Part shown: positions 24,761-32,530 of the stretch, piece after piece
Layout of the letters: the number at the start of each line of letters is the position of its first letter
Numbering within the stretch: the stretch's first letter is position 1
Source: Firmicutes bacterium UBA911
Lineage (GTDB): Bacteria > Bacillota > Desulfotomaculia > Desulfotomaculales > Desulforudaceae
Length of the DNA stretch: 55,546 bases
NCBI GenBank assembly: GCA_002294005.1
Contig: DBEH01000027.1
Location: forward strand, 1-55,546
Direction of reading: 5' to 3'
The notes under the pieces: model-generated
Database searches by the model: none
What the model saw: the letters and a program-made list of their open reading frames with translations, nothing else
What the model was told of the DNA's origin: nothing
Program-made: the position numbers and the translations under genes

Positions 24761-25257
24761 TTCCCCTTCCGGTTCTTGCCGCCTGCTTGTCATCCACCCC
24801 CTTCCAAACCTTGCGCCCCTCCCCGAAAACCATTCCGCCGCAAGCCCCGGCTTTAGTCGCGGGGATGTTCAGATTGAGCCTGCCCCGGAGGGTATGATTC
24901 CGGCGGGCCGTATTCGTCCGTTCCGTTGTCGGGAAGAAGACAATCGGTTGGTCAGCCTGCCGACAGACCACTGGCTGGCCGGGGTGTTAAATTAAATTTA
25001 GAATTTAGAATAAAGTAACTATTCAGTTTTTTGGGGAGTAGGGTCCATTTCTTGAAGCTGGGGGGTGGAGCGTGCGATTTAGAGAGAGCGGGTGCGTAGA
25101 TCCCAAATCAGATGAGGGATGGGGAGGTGGAATAAGCGCCGAAAAGCGACTCACGTCTACCGCCGCACGGGAAAGGGGATGAGTGGCGGCAAAACCTTGG
25201 AGTGAGTTGCAGCAGACCGGGAATATCCGGGAATATAAGGAGGTGCTTGGTTTATTA
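24761..25257 (+). other. Long gap and probable leader of the YeiH-type gene
   Basis: About 500 bp with no supported gene. An AT-rich patch at 24988-25035 could hold a promoter. After it comes a purine-rich stretch, a CCGCC/GGCGG stem around 25158-25188 and a 10-bp tandem repeat (CCGGGAATAT at 25217-25226 and 25227-25236). No known riboswitch consensus was recognised. A minus-strand open frame here is antisense to the next gene. Confidence 0.4.
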
Positions 25258-27075
25258 ATGGCGGACAACAACAAACGGAATGCTGCCGATGACATCGTCA
25301 CAGAAGAAAAACCGGTATCAGAATGGAAACTGATGTTCAAGACCGAGGACTGGTGGGCCGTTTGGCTTGGCCTGATCCTGCTCGTGGTCGGGGTTCTGAT
25401 CTTCTTCCCAAACCCGCCGGCGGACCTGGGCGCCAAGATCGCGGAGAACCAGGCGATCATGCAGGTGGAGGAGGAGCGGGCGCCGTTTCGCACCATGGCC
25501 TACCTCAACGCCGAACGGGCGCTGAGCGGGCTCCGGGCGCGCGACGAGGAGCCCGGGAAGACGATCGGCACCTATCTGGGGACCACCGCGCGCTGGAAGG
25601 ACAGCCCGGTTGAGGCCTTTTACCGCAGCGACGAGGAGGCGGCCCGGCGGGCGGAAGCCGCCCAACCGCGCTGGGAGACGGCCCAGGCAAACCTGGAGGC
25701 CGCCAAGGCCAAAGCGGAGGAGGCGGAGGCTCTGGCCGCCGCGGCCGGTTTCCAGGACCGGCAGCTGAACGAACAGGCCCAGGCGGCGATCGCCGGCTGG
25801 CAGAAGGAGCGTGCCGCAGAGTCGAGCGCCCGGAAGGCGGCGACGACCGAGAAAGGCTATAACTACATCCCGGGCTGGCTGGTCCTGGGCCTGGGGATGA
25901 TGATCTTCTGGGGCCTGGGCGCCAGGGTGATGGGGCAGAGCTTCGGGAAGTTGCTCGTCGCCTTCCCGGCGATCTTTATCATGACCATCATCGCCTTCAT
26001 CATCGGCAACCACGAGACGATCCGGGCCTTGGGCTTCTCGTATGTGCTGTGGGCCATTTTCTTGGGCCTGATCATCGCCAACACGGTCGGGACGCCGCGC
26101 TGGCTGAAGCCGGCTCTGATGACCGAGTTCTACATCAAGACCGGTCTGGTGTTGCTCGGCGCCAGCATCCTGGTCGGCAAGATCGCGCTGATCGGCATTC
26201 CGGGGATCTTCGTGGCCTGGGTGGTCACCCCGATCGTGTTGATCGCCACCTTCTGGTTCGGCCAGACGGTGCTCAAGGTGCCGTCTAAAGAGCTGAACAT
26301 CACGGTGTCGGCCGACATGTCGGTGTCCGGCGTTTCGGCGGCCATCGCCGCCGCTGCGGCCTGCCGCGCGAAGCGCGAGGAACTGACCCTGGCCGTCGGG
26401 ATATCCATGGTGTTCACCTCAATCATGATTTTCGCGATGCCGGCCATGATCCACGCGCTCGGCATGCCGGGCTGGAAAGAGGGCGCCGGAGAGGTGGTGG
26501 CCGGGGCCTGGATCGGCGGGACGGTCGACAACACCGGAGCGGTGGTCGCCGCCGGGGAGTTGGTCGGACCGGTAGCCATGTACACGGCGGCCACCATCAA
26601 GATGATCCAGAACATCACGATCGGGGTCATGGCGTTCTGCATTGCGGCGTACTGGGCCCTGAAGGTGGAACGCGAGCGCACCGGCGTGGCCGGGAAGGTC
26701 GACTTGAGCTTCAAGACGGCCATGGCCGAGATCTGGCGCCGTTTCCCCAAGTTCATCCTCGGTTTTGTCGCGGCGTCGGTCGTGTTCTCGGTCATCTTCG
26801 GCGTCAAAGGCGCCCCCTGGGGCGAAGCGATGGTCGAGCAGGGTGTCCTGGCCGGGTGGGCCAACGGCCTGCGGGAGTGGTTCTTCGGCCTCGCCTTCAT
26901 CAGCATCGGCCTGTCGACCAACTTCCGTGAGCTGTGGGTCTACCTCAAGGGCGGCAAGCCGGTTATACTGTATGTGCTCGGCCAGTCGTTCAACATCCTG
27001 TTGACGGTCGCGATGGCGTACATCATGTTTATGTGGCTCTTCTACCCGCTCACGCAGCGCGTCCTGGCCATGTAA
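25258..27075 (+). CDS. YeiH-family putative sulfate exporter with coiled-coil insertion
   Basis: A 605-residue membrane protein. One transmembrane segment (residues 33-50) is followed by a soluble region of about 150 residues rich in Ala, Glu and Lys (a coiled coil around 125-190), and then about ten membrane segments with YeiH/UPF0324 landmarks (GLVLLGASILVGKI, ELNITVSADMSVSGVSAAIAAAAACRA, GAWIGGTVDNTGAVVAAGEL). The family is annotated as putative sulfate exporters on limited evidence. ATG 25258 follows AAGGAGG at 25237-25243 (14-nt spacing). Most family members lack the N-terminal coiled coil. In a sulfate reducer, transport of sulfur oxyanions or another anion is plausible but inferred. 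Two or three small genes follow. Confidence 0.83.
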   Translation: MADNNKRNAADDIVTEEKPVSEWKLMFKTEDWWAVWLGLILLVVGVLIFFPNPPADLGAKIAENQAIMQVEEERAPFRTMAYLNAERALSGLRARDEEPGKTIGTYLGTTARWKDSPVEAFYRSDEEAARRAEAAQPRWETAQANLEAAKAKAEEAEALAAAAGFQDRQLNEQAQAAIAGWQKERAAESSARKAATTEKGYNYIPGWLVLGLGMMIFWGLGARVMGQSFGKLLVAFPAIFIMTIIAFIIGNHETIRALGFSYVLWAIFLGLIIANTVGTPRWLKPALMTEFYIKTGLVLLGASILVGKIALIGIPGIFVAWVVTPIVLIATFWFGQTVLKVPSKELNITVSADMSVSGVSAAIAAAAACRAKREELTLAVGISMVFTSIMIFAMPAMIHALGMPGWKEGAGEVVAGAWIGGTVDNTGAVVAAGELVGPVAMYTAATIKMIQNITIGVMAFCIAAYWALKVERERTGVAGKVDLSFKTAMAEIWRRFPKFILGFVAASVVFSVIFGVKGAPWGEAMVEQGVLAGWANGLREWFFGLAFISIGLSTNFRELWVYLKGGKPVILYVLGQSFNILLTVAMAYIMFMWLFYPLTQRVLAM

Positions 27076-27108
27076 GTCATATAAGTCACCCTGAGGGGGG
27101 CGCTTGGA

Positions 27109-27363
27109 TTGTCTGGAGCGGATTTTGGACCGGGCGGGCCGCCCGGTCCGCCCGGCACCATCCGCCGGCGGCTGATGATGCTGATGGTCGCCGTGGCGGC
27201 GGTCATCGCTTTTCTTTCGGCGGCGCCGGCCCTGGAACGTCTGCCGGGCCTCGGCGCCCGGATTGAGGTCCTGCGCGAAAGCGGCGTGGATGCCGGTGCT
27301 TTCTGGTGGGCGGACGTGCCTCAAGTGAAAGAAGGCGAACGCCACATCCGGCGCAGTCAATGA
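27109..27363 (+). CDS. Small single-span membrane protein
   Basis: An 84-residue protein with a Gly/Pro-rich start, a hydrophobic segment at about residues 22-40, and an extracytoplasmic-type tail with a WW pair. TTG 27109 follows a CTGAGGGGGGC stretch. It lies 33 nt after the YeiH-type gene in the same direction. I do not know its function; position suggests an accessory subunit. Confidence 0.55.
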   Translation: MSGADFGPGGPPGPPGTIRRRLMMLMVAVAAVIAFLSAAPALERLPGLGARIEVLRESGVDAGAFWWADVPQVKEGERHIRRSQ

Positions 27364-27418
27364 CGCTTGAGCCGGGACCGGGAGCAGGAAAATCGCCTGG
27401 TGCGGGAGGTTGGTGCTG

Positions 27419-27991
27419 GTGGGCCTGTCGGTGAACGCGAAATACCGTCTCATTCTCGAGCGTGAAGAGCAATTCGCCAAGGCGTTGGCTTACCGGGTGG
27501 TGGATCCGCCGGAAATGTCGCCCTGGTTGGTCATCGCCCCATTTTATATCATTTTCGTTTGGTACCAAAACCACAGGCTCAGGGCCGGTGCAGAAACGTT
27601 TTCCCAGGAATTCCTGGTGACCAAGAAACACGCCCTCAGTGCCGCCCTGGACCTGGCGGCCGGGGGCGGGCGCGACAAGCGGCAAGCTTTGGAAGCCTTT
27701 CGGGATACGGGCGAGAATCACCCGAATCAGGCGGCGGTCCGGGCGGTGCGCCTGAGACAGACGGCCGAAATGGAACTCTTGATCGACCATTACGTGAGAC
27801 TCCTGCAGGCCGACGGGACGAGCTACGACGACCTGGTCAAAGACGCCTACCAAACCCGGTCCGCCTACCTGGATTTCACCGAGCGGTTGGAGCAGGCCGA
27901 AAAAGCGGTGATCTGCGAGGCGGTGCGGCTGACGGCAAAAGCCGAGGGGGACTTGTTTGGAAGTCACCGGCAAGATGGAGAAGGCCGTTGA
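27419..27991 (+). CDS. Uncharacterised membrane-associated protein downstream of the exporter
   Basis: About 190 residues. After a short amphipathic start there is one hydrophobic segment (PWLVIAPFYIIFVWY, about residues 35-50), then a helical, charged cytoplasmic-type domain (residues 55-190). No catalytic motif is visible and I do not recognise the family. Start codons crowd here (TTG 27410, GTG 27413, GTG 27419); GTG 27419 gives the best spacing from GGGAGG at 27404-27409. It follows the small membrane protein and probably belongs to the exporter unit. Confidence 0.6.
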   Translation: MGLSVNAKYRLILEREEQFAKALAYRVVDPPEMSPWLVIAPFYIIFVWYQNHRLRAGAETFSQEFLVTKKHALSAALDLAAGGGRDKRQALEAFRDTGENHPNQAAVRAVRLRQTAEMELLIDHYVRLLQADGTSYDDLVKDAYQTRSAYLDFTERLEQAEKAVICEAVRLTAKAEGDLFGSHRQDGEGR

Positions 27992-28034
27992 AGAGCTCCG
28001 GGGTCAGGAGGCCCAAACGGTGTTCGGCGGCTGA
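27957..28034 (+). CDS. Possible 25-residue small protein
   Basis: An open frame from TTG 27957 to TGA 28034, MEVTGKMEKAVEELRGQEAQ then TVFGG, overlapping the end of the preceding gene. GAGGGGG lies 8 nt upstream. The helical composition resembles the upstream protein's tail. This is tentative; it could be non-coding. Confidence 0.28.
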   Translation: MEVTGKMEKAVEELRGQEAQTVFGG

Positions 28035-28144
28035 AGGGCCTTAGCGGCCGACCGGCCGGCGCCCTCAGGCGCCGCAGGCCTTGTCGCAGGCCTTGCCGCA
28101 TTGCCGGCCGACCGGCGGAAAAGGGTTGGCGAGAGAGGCTGCGG

Positions 28145-28178
28145 CCGGGCCGGCTTGAGAATTCTCAAGCCGGCCCGG
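28145..28178. repeat. 34-bp perfect palindrome
   Basis: Two 17-base arms with no loop, centred on GAATTC at 28159-28164. It sits between the exporter genes and the Mrp operon promoter. It has no T run, so it may be a cruciform or dimeric protein site as well as a transcription barrier. Confidence 0.8.
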
Positions 28179-28231
28179 GAAGCTCCGCGAGCTTAGTTCC
28201 CGGACAGGGCACGGCAGGGCACGCGTGTCAG

Positions 28232-28259
28232 TTGACTGGTTTTGAGCAGATACTATAGA
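28232..28259 (+). promoter_or_regulatory. Promoter of the Mrp-type operon
   Basis: TTGACT (28232-28237), a 16-nt spacer and TATAGA (28254-28259), about 105 nt upstream of mrpE. The leader ends in a run of eight T just before the ribosome binding site. Confidence 0.5.
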
Positions 28260-28364
28260 ATGTTCCTTGGTACCTTACCAATTGAGCCTCCCGGCACAAG
28301 ACGGCTCAGGGGTTTTGCATCAACGCGGGGGTCATTGGCCGCCTTTTTTTTGGAGGAAAACGAA

Positions 28365-28976
28365 ATGGCGGAGCCTAAAAAGGTCATCAGTTTCCGCCTT
28401 CCCCTGGGAGCGGATCTTAAGTACAGCCTTCTTCTGACGCTCTTTCTTTTCGCCTTCTGGGTGGTGCTGTCCGGAAGGCTTGAAGCGCGGTACTTGATTA
28501 TCGGTTTTCTGACGGCGCTGGGCGTGACGGTGATCACCAGGCCTTTCTCCGTCTTGCCCCGGGACAGCGCCGCCGGCGGCACGCCGGTTTCGGTCTGGGG
28601 CTTGCCCTGGCTGCGCCTGCTCGCGTTCCTGCCGTGGCTGTTTTGGGAGCTGGTGAAATCAAGCATATCCATGGCCTGGGTGGTCCTGCAGCCGAAAATG
28701 CCCATCGACCCGCAGGTCATCCGGTTTGAAAAGCATTTCCCGCACCCGGTGGGCTACCTTGTGCTGGCCAACGCCATCACCCTGACACCGGGCACTCTCA
28801 CCGTGGACGTGCAAGACGGCCGGTTCACCGTCCACTGCGTGCAGAAGGCGACGGCCGAGTCGCTGGCGCCCGCGGAACGCGAGGGCGAGATGCCGCGGCG
28901 GGTCGGCCTTGTCTTTGGTGCCGCGCGGCAAGTCGACCTGGTCCCGGAAGACGACGACAACGGCGAGGAGCAATAG
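28365..28976 (+). CDS. mrpE: Mrp-type antiporter subunit E
   Basis: A 203-residue membrane protein of the MnhE/MrpE family. Two or three hydrophobic segments lie in the first 110 residues, then comes the conserved NAITLTPGTLTVDV motif. MrpE is an auxiliary subunit of the multisubunit Na+(Li+)/H+ antiporter. ATG 28365 follows TTGGAGGAAAACGAA; the frame extends upstream without a good start. It is the first gene of an operon running to 36206 and ends 3 nt before mrpF. Confidence 0.9.
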   Translation: MAEPKKVISFRLPLGADLKYSLLLTLFLFAFWVVLSGRLEARYLIIGFLTALGVTVITRPFSVLPRDSAAGGTPVSVWGLPWLRLLAFLPWLFWELVKSSISMAWVVLQPKMPIDPQVIRFEKHFPHPVGYLVLANAITLTPGTLTVDVQDGRFTVHCVQKATAESLAPAEREGEMPRRVGLVFGAARQVDLVPEDDDNGEEQ

Positions 28977-28979
28977 GCC

Positions 28980-29261
28980 GTGCATTACTTTCTGCTGGCC
29001 CTCATTGTGGCCATCGGGGCCCTGAATATCCTGGTGCTCTTCGGCCGGATCATTCCGGGGCCGACCGTTTTCGACCGTCTGGTCGGGGTGAGCCTCATCG
29101 GCACGAACACCATCATCCTGTTCCTGTTGCTGGGGGCCGTGTGGGAGCGGTTGGACATGGTGGTCAACGTGGCCCTGGCTTATGCGGTGGTGGGGTTCAT
29201 CACCCTGTTGGTGCTGGCCAAGTATTTCGAGGGCAAGAGCGAGGAGGACGCCGAATCATGA
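28980..29261 (+). CDS. mrpF: Mrp-type antiporter subunit F
   Basis: A 93-residue protein with three transmembrane segments and the family core GRIIPGPTVFDRLVGVSLIGTNTI. GTG 28980 follows GAGGAGCAATAGGCC. Its stop overlaps the mrpG start (ATGA). It is part of the membrane core of Mrp complexes. Confidence 0.92.
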   Translation: MHYFLLALIVAIGALNILVLFGRIIPGPTVFDRLVGVSLIGTNTIILFLLLGAVWERLDMVVNVALAYAVVGFITLLVLAKYFEGKSEEDAES

Positions 29262-29566
29262 CCTATGTGGCCGCCGCCCTGATGCTGGCCGGGTTTTTTC
29301 TGCTGCTGGTGGGGACCATCGGTGTGCTGCGCCTCCCCGACTTCTTCACCCGCCTGCACGCCGTGGGCAAGTGCGACACCCTGGGGATGCTGCTTTTTAT
29401 CGCCGGGCTGATGGTCTACGAAGGATTGAGCCTTACTGCCCTGAAGCTGTTGCTCATCTGGATTTTCTTGGCCATCGCCAATCCCACGGCGACCCACATC
29501 TTCAGCCGCGCGGCCTACCGCGCCGGCCTGAAGCCGTGGACCCGCGGCAAGGAGGGAGCCGGCTGA
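29258..29566 (+). CDS. mrpG: Mrp-type antiporter subunit G
   Basis: A 102-residue protein with three hydrophobic segments and the signature IGVLRLPDFFTRLHAVGKCDTLG of MnhG/PhaG. It overlaps mrpF by 4 nt, and its stop overlaps the next start by one base (TGATG), indicating tight translational coupling. Confidence 0.93.
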   Translation: MTYVAAALMLAGFFLLLVGTIGVLRLPDFFTRLHAVGKCDTLGMLLFIAGLMVYEGLSLTALKLLLIWIFLAIANPTATHIFSRAAYRAGLKPWTRGKEGAG

Positions 29567-29805
29567 TGGAACTGGTACAGGTGGTATTGCTGCTGGTCCT
29601 GATCGGCTGCGCCCTCGTGGCCCTGGGGGCGACCGACCTGCTGGTCGCCGTGGTCCTCTTCGGGGCTTTCGGCTTCGCGTCGGCCATACTATTCACCCTG
29701 ATGAACGCGGTCGACGTCGGTTTTGTCGAAGCCATCATCGGGACGGTCATGACTGTGATTTACATTTCCGTCCTGTCCGGCCTGGAGAGGAGGTCGTCCC
29801 GTTGA
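29566..29805 (+). CDS. DUF4040/MbhD-like subunit (part of MrpA C-terminal region)
   Basis: A 79-residue protein with two to three membrane segments and the motif LLVAVVLFGAFGFASAILFTLMNAVDVGFVEA. It matches the domain at the end of MrpA that is a separate subunit (MbhD) in archaeal membrane-bound hydrogenases. Here it is also free-standing. Its stop overlaps the next gene's TTG start. Confidence 0.82.
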   Translation: MELVQVVLLLVLIGCALVALGATDLLVAVVLFGAFGFASAILFTLMNAVDVGFVEAIIGTVMTVIYISVLSGLERRSSR

Positions 29806-30095
29806 AAAGGGCCACCCTGTTTTTCCTGGCGCTCATCGGCGGCCTCTTCATCTACGCCTCTTTCGACCTGCCGCCCGTGGGCGACCACCAGTCGCCGGCG
29901 GCGGTGCACGTTTCGCCGCGTTACATCGAATCCGCTTACGAGGAGACGGGCACGCGGAACATGGTGGTCGCGGTGCTGGCGGACTACCGCAGCTTCGATA
30001 CATTGGGCGAGGTGCTGGTCATCGTCATCGCCGGTCTGGCCATCGTCTCCATTCTCAGTGCCAGGGGGCCGCACTGCCCGCTGGACGACCACTGA
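29802..30095 (+). CDS. MbhE-like subunit of the Mrp module
   Basis: A 97-residue protein with membrane segments at residues 4-20 and 68-86 and the motif NMVVAVLADYRSFDTLGEVLVI, typical of the MbhE/MrpB N-terminal region. TTG 29802 overlaps the preceding stop (TTGA) and follows GAGAGGAGG. Together with the previous gene it supplies, as separate chains, what is one C-terminal block of MrpA in standard systems. Confidence 0.82.
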   Translation: MKRATLFFLALIGGLFIYASFDLPPVGDHQSPAAVHVSPRYIESAYEETGTRNMVVAVLADYRSFDTLGEVLVIVIAGLAIVSILSARGPHCPLDDH

Positions 30096-30125
30096 CCAAA
30101 AGCGTTCGGATAAAGCCGAGCGGTC

Positions 30126-30186
30126 ACCTGAACGTAATGGCTTGTTACCCGAACATAATGGCTTGCTACCTGAATCCGGCTCGGTA
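30126..30186 (+). repeat. 21-bp tandem repeats in the operon spacer
   Basis: Units ACCTGAACGTAATGGCTTGTT (30126-30146) and ACCCGAACATAATGGCTTGCT (30147-30167) differ at three positions; a partial third unit follows. CCGAGC (30116) and GCTCGG (30179) flank them and could form a closing stem. This is the only sizeable gap among the first eight genes of the operon. Confidence 0.75.
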
Positions 30187-30207
30187 ACTTGGGAGGCGCG
30201 GACTTAG

Positions 30208-30639
30208 ATGCACAGTGGGTTCGGCGGTATTGTCCTGAATATCGCGTTCCGGTTTTTGCTGCCCTTCATCCTGGTATTTGCCGTCGCCGTCCTGATGCAC
30301 GGTCACCACAGCCCCGGCGGGGGCTTCCAGGCCGGGGCGCTCTTGGGCCTGGCGGTGATTCTCGTCCAGCTCGTCCAGGGCCGGGACGCCAAGTGGGTGG
30401 GCCGCCGGGAGGCGGTGACCCTGTCCTGCGCCGGCGCCTTGATCTACCTGGGTATCGGCACGCTTTCCTTCTTTTGGGGCGGCAACTTCCTGGACTACGG
30501 GGTGGTCCCCGTGGAGGCGACGGCGGCCAAGGCCCGCGCGCTTGGCATCCTGGGCATTGAAGTCGGGGTCACCCTGGCGGTGATGGGGGTCACGATCATT
30601 ATGTTCGACTCGCTGACCCGTGAGAGGAGAGAAGAGTAG
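30208..30639 (+). CDS. mrpB: Mrp-type antiporter subunit B
   Basis: A 143-residue protein with four hydrophobic segments and the MnhB signature LMHGHHSPGGGFQAGALLG. The ATG at 30208 follows GGGAGGCGCGG. mrpC begins 2 nt after its stop. Confidence 0.93.
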   Translation: MHSGFGGIVLNIAFRFLLPFILVFAVAVLMHGHHSPGGGFQAGALLGLAVILVQLVQGRDAKWVGRREAVTLSCAGALIYLGIGTLSFFWGGNFLDYGVVPVEATAAKARALGILGIEVGVTLAVMGVTIIMFDSLTRERREE

Positions 30640-30641
30640 CG

Positions 30642-31034
30642 GTGTTCGGCCAGTACTACCACTTGCTCGACCACCTCGCCGGCTACGCGAGCTGGTGGCT
30701 GATCGGGGTGCTTTTTTTGATCGGCCTCTACGGGATCATAGTGAAGGAAAACCTGCTTAAAAAGATCATGGCCTTGAATGTGATGCAGGTGGCCGTGATC
30801 CTGTTCTTTCTGAACACGGCGCAGAAATCCGGGGCCACGCTGGCGGTGCTGCTCCCCGGGGAGACGGCCGGCGCCGTGGACGTCTACGTCAATCCGCTGC
30901 CCGCCGCCCTGATGCTCACCGCGATCGTGGTCAGCCTGGCGGTGATGGGCGTGGCCATGGCCCTGGTGATCCAGGTGTACCGCTGCTACGGCAGCCTGGA
31001 GGAGCCCGAAGTGCTCAGGAGGATGCACAAATGA
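30642..31034 (+). CDS. mrpC: Mrp-type antiporter subunit C (NuoK-like)
   Basis: A 130-residue NuoK/MnhC homologue with three membrane segments. It has the core FLIGLYGIIVKENLLKKIMALNVMQVAVILF and NPLPAALMLTAIVVSLAVMGVAMALVIQVY. The GTG start follows GAGAGGAGAGAAGAG. Its last codons overlap the next gene (ATGA). Confidence 0.94.
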   Translation: MFGQYYHLLDHLAGYASWWLIGVLFLIGLYGIIVKENLLKKIMALNVMQVAVILFFLNTAQKSGATLAVLLPGETAGAVDVYVNPLPAALMLTAIVVSLAVMGVAMALVIQVYRCYGSLEEPEVLRRMHK

Positions 31035-32530
31035 ACGAACACCTCCCGATCCTCCTCATCATCATCCCCCTGATCGTGGCCATGGCGGCGCGCCTGTCGG
31101 TCCGGCTGTCGGTTCCGTTCACCCGGGGCCTGGTCCTGGCGGCGGCGCTGGCCGTGTTGGCCTGCGGGGCCGGGGCGCTGGCCGAAACGCTGGCCCGGGG
31201 GGAACCGTGGTCCTACCACGTGTCCGGCTGGCCGCCGCCCTGGGGCATCGAACTCGTCATCGATCCCCTGTCGGGCGGCCTGGCCGTCCTGGTCGCTTTC
31301 TTCGGCCTGGCCGCCCTGGTGTATGCCGGGCCGTACCTGCAGGGCCGGACGCCGCGGGAGCAGGGGAGCTTTTACGCCCTTTTCCTGCTCACCATGGCCG
31401 GCCTCTTGGGCATGTGCGTCACCGGCGACCTCTTCAACCTGTTCGTGTTCCTGGAGATCTCGTCGCTGGCGGCGTACGCCCTGATCGCTTTCGGGGGGCG
31501 CCGGGCGATCGTGGCCGCCCTGCGCTATCTGATCATCGGCACGGCTGCCGCCTGTTTCTACCTCTTGGGGGTCGGCTACCTCTACGCGGTGACTGGCTCC
31601 CTGAACATGGCCGACCTGGCGGTACTGTTGCCGCCGCTTATGGATTCACCGGCGGTCATCCTGGCCGTGGTCCTCATCGTGGCCGGCCTGGGGATCAAGA
31701 CGGCGCTCTTCCCGCTCCACGGCTGGCTGCCGGACGCGTACAGCTACGCGCCGGCCCCGGTGCTGGCCTTCCTGGCCGCGGTGATGACCAAGGTGAGCGC
31801 CTACGCCCTGTACCGGATCCTGTACTTCGTGACCGAGGCCGCCGGGCCGGTCTCCGTGACCCTGGAGGTGCTCGGCTGGATGGCGGCCGCCGGGATCCTG
31901 TTCGGTTCGGTAATGGCGATCGCCCAGCGCGACTTCTGGCGGATGCTGGCCTACTCCAGCGTGGCCCAGGTGGGGTACATCATTCTCGGGCTGGCGGTGG
32001 GCAACGTGCTGGCGCTCTACGGCGCGCTCCTGCACATCGTCAGTCACTCGTTGGCGAAGGGCGGGCTCTTTTTCGTCGCCGGGGGCGTGAACTGGGAAAC
32101 CGGTGTGCGGCGGGTGCCGGACTTCGTGGGCATGGCCGGCAAAATGCCGCTCACCATGGCCGCCTTTGTGGTCGCCGCGTTCTCCATGATCGGGCTGCCG
32201 CCCACGCTGGGGTTCTTCAGCAAGTGGTACCTGGTCCTGGGGTGTCTGGAGGCCGGCGCCTGGGTGTTTGTGGCGGTGCTCATCGTGAGCAGCCTTCTGA
32301 CGGCGGTCTACTTCTTCCGGGTGATTGAGAACGCCTACCTGAAGGGCAAGGACGACGCGCGCGCCGCACCGCCGTTCCGGCCGGCCGGGCGGCGGTTCAG
32401 GCTGGAGCTGCCGGCCGGCATGCTGCTGCCGATCCTGGTGCTCAGCATCGGCGTGGCGGTCCTGGGCCTTTTCAACGAGCAGATCATCAGCAACGTGATC
32501 CACTACGCGCTGCCGGGGATGTTGCCTTAG
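31031..32530 (+). CDS. mrpD: Mrp-type antiporter subunit D (first of three NuoL/M/N-like subunits)
   Basis: A 499-residue protein with about 14 transmembrane segments. Proton-path residues of the family are present: the TM5 glutamate in FVFLEISSLAAYALI, the TM7 lysine K223 in GIKTALFPLHGWLPDA, a lysine in MTKVSAYALYR, and the TM12 lysine in HSLAKGGLF. It would carry out or support H+/cation translocation. It overlaps mrpC by 4 nt and abuts the second D-type gene directly. Confidence 0.93.
   Translation: MNEHLPILLIIIPLIVAMAARLSVRLSVPFTRGLVLAAALAVLACGAGALAETLARGEPWSYHVSGWPPPWGIELVIDPLSGGLAVLVAFFGLAALVYAGPYLQGRTPREQGSFYALFLLTMAGLLGMCVTGDLFNLFVFLEISSLAAYALIAFGGRRAIVAALRYLIIGTAAACFYLLGVGYLYAVTGSLNMADLAVLLPPLMDSPAVILAVVLIVAGLGIKTALFPLHGWLPDAYSYAPAPVLAFLAAVMTKVSAYALYRILYFVTEAAGPVSVTLEVLGWMAAAGILFGSVMAIAQRDFWRMLAYSSVAQVGYIILGLAVGNVLALYGALLHIVSHSLAKGGLFFVAGGVNWETGVRRVPDFVGMAGKMPLTMAAFVVAAFSMIGLPPTLGFFSKWYLVLGCLEAGAWVFVAVLIVSSLLTAVYFFRVIENAYLKGKDDARAAPPFRPAGRRFRLELPAGMLLPILVLSIGVAVLGLFNEQIISNVIHYALPGMLP

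Noticed and set aside
24851..24875. CRISPR-like CCCCGGC...CGCGGGG sequence
   Set aside because: It occurs only once, with no spacer-repeat periodicity and no cas genes nearby.
24761..25257. Possible riboswitch before the YeiH-type gene
   Set aside because: I compared the region by eye with TPP, SAM, cobalamin, fluoride and ydaO consensus elements and found no match; only simple stems are seen, so no class is claimed.
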